Of a stretch of 64,000 nucleotides of DNA, positions 63,591 through 64,000 are shown piece by piece; the stretch's first letter is position 1, and each line of letters opens with the position of its first letter. The DNA comes from Metellina segmentata (taxonomy: Eukaryota > Arthropoda > Arachnida > Araneae > Tetragnathidae). The notes under the pieces are model-generated. The model did no database searches and had not been told where the DNA came from. It worked only from the letters and a program-made list of their open reading frames with translations. A program made the position numbers and the translations under genes. The stretch is from contig OX375878.1 in NCBI GenBank assembly GCA_947359465.1, positions 91,796,377 to 91,860,376 on the forward strand. Reading direction: 5' to 3'.

Positions 63591-64000
63591 GCGACATCGA
63601 CAGCAAAACATCGATGTTTTGAAACATCGATGTTCAAAATTAAAACATCGATATTGATAATACATCGCCCCAAAAACATCGATGTTTTTCAAATTCAGTG
63701 TATTTAAACTCTCTCCCCCCATTTCTTAAAACTGGTTTAGCAACTAGTGATGCTTCATCGACAGCAAAACATCGATGTTTTGAAACTTCAATGTTCAAAA
63801 TTAAAACATCGATGTTGATAATACATCGCCTCAAAACCATCGATGTTTTTAAAATTCAGTGGTATTTAAACTTTTTCCCCATTTCTTAAAACTGGTTTAG
63901 CAACTGGTGATGCGACAGCGGCTCCAATACATCGATGTTTTTTTATAAAACATCAATATGTTGAAAACATCGACGTCACTTTCCCTACTTTTCAGACCCT
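63586..64000. repeat. Tandem repeat of about 160 bp rich in CATCGATG palindromes
   Basis: Units begin near 63590, 63750 and 63908 with GATGC(G/T)(A/T)CA-type sequence, followed by several AAACATCGATGTTT palindromes, then TTCTTAAAACTGGTTTAGCA. The array continues past the right edge. Repeated ATCGAT in a GATGCGACA context recalls hAT-type MITE ends, but this is unproven. Confidence 0.85.

Overview
This is a eukaryotic, AT-rich, intron-rich and transposon-rich window. Two kinds of evidence point to an arthropod, most likely a chelicerate (spider-like): the host proteins read as divergent animal orthologues, and the repeat load is a mix of Helitrons, hAT, Tc1/mariner and tRNA-derived SINEs. The spider assignment is an impression from repeat style, not a proof. 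There are no bacterial operons, CRISPR arrays or rRNA genes.

Three host genes can be rebuilt exon by exon, with consistent GT/AG sites and reading-frame phase. (1) A holocytochrome c synthase gene (HCCS) on the minus strand: exon 1 at 4058-4252, exon 2 at 345-616, the rest beyond the left edge. (2) SKP2 on the plus strand, the F-box/leucine-rich-repeat subunit of an SCF ubiquitin ligase: ten coding exons from 12476 to 30710, with only the start-codon exon not found. (3) A FAM187-like transmembrane protein on the minus strand (Ig half-domain, cysteine-rich WxxW/CxxC module, second Ig domain, C-terminal membrane helix): seven exons between 61743 and 34451, with the signal-peptide exon not found. 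HCCS and SKP2 are head to head; SKP2 and the FAM187-like gene are convergent.

Most other recognisable sequence is mobile DNA, largely inside introns. From left to right it includes: Helitron ends at 1-320; a TIR element with 4-bp target duplications inside HCCS intron 1 (1510-3951); a Tc1/mariner relic (4492-5134); an internally deleted hAT element (8520-10355); a foldback element carrying a Helitron (13403-16333); Helitrons at 20287 and 21558; and a 4-kb hAT element with a perfect 8-bp target duplication in SKP2 intron 9 (24869-28874). Next come a Helitron in the presumed SKP2 3' UTR, a short TIR element at 31685-32261, and spliced hAT-like coding segments (32322-33036). In the FAM187-like gene there is a nested stack at 35988-41539, a Tc1 relic, and a five-copy 363-bp tandem array (45700-47508). 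Further right are a deleted mariner (52630-53412), a Tc1 element interrupted by a copy of nearby flanking DNA (54888-56331), another Tc1-type element (59571-61403), and a CATCGATG-rich tandem repeat at the right edge.

The three host genes do not form a pathway. HCCS attaches heme to mitochondrial cytochromes c; SKP2 selects substrates for degradation; the FAM187-like protein is a membrane protein of unknown role. I do not see a new multi-gene system. The most unusual items are the 363-bp coding-like tandem array, the templated duplication inside a Tc1 element, the family of large inverted-repeat elements sharing a GGG-CATT terminus, and the phase-compatible hAT-derived terminal exons downstream of SKP2.
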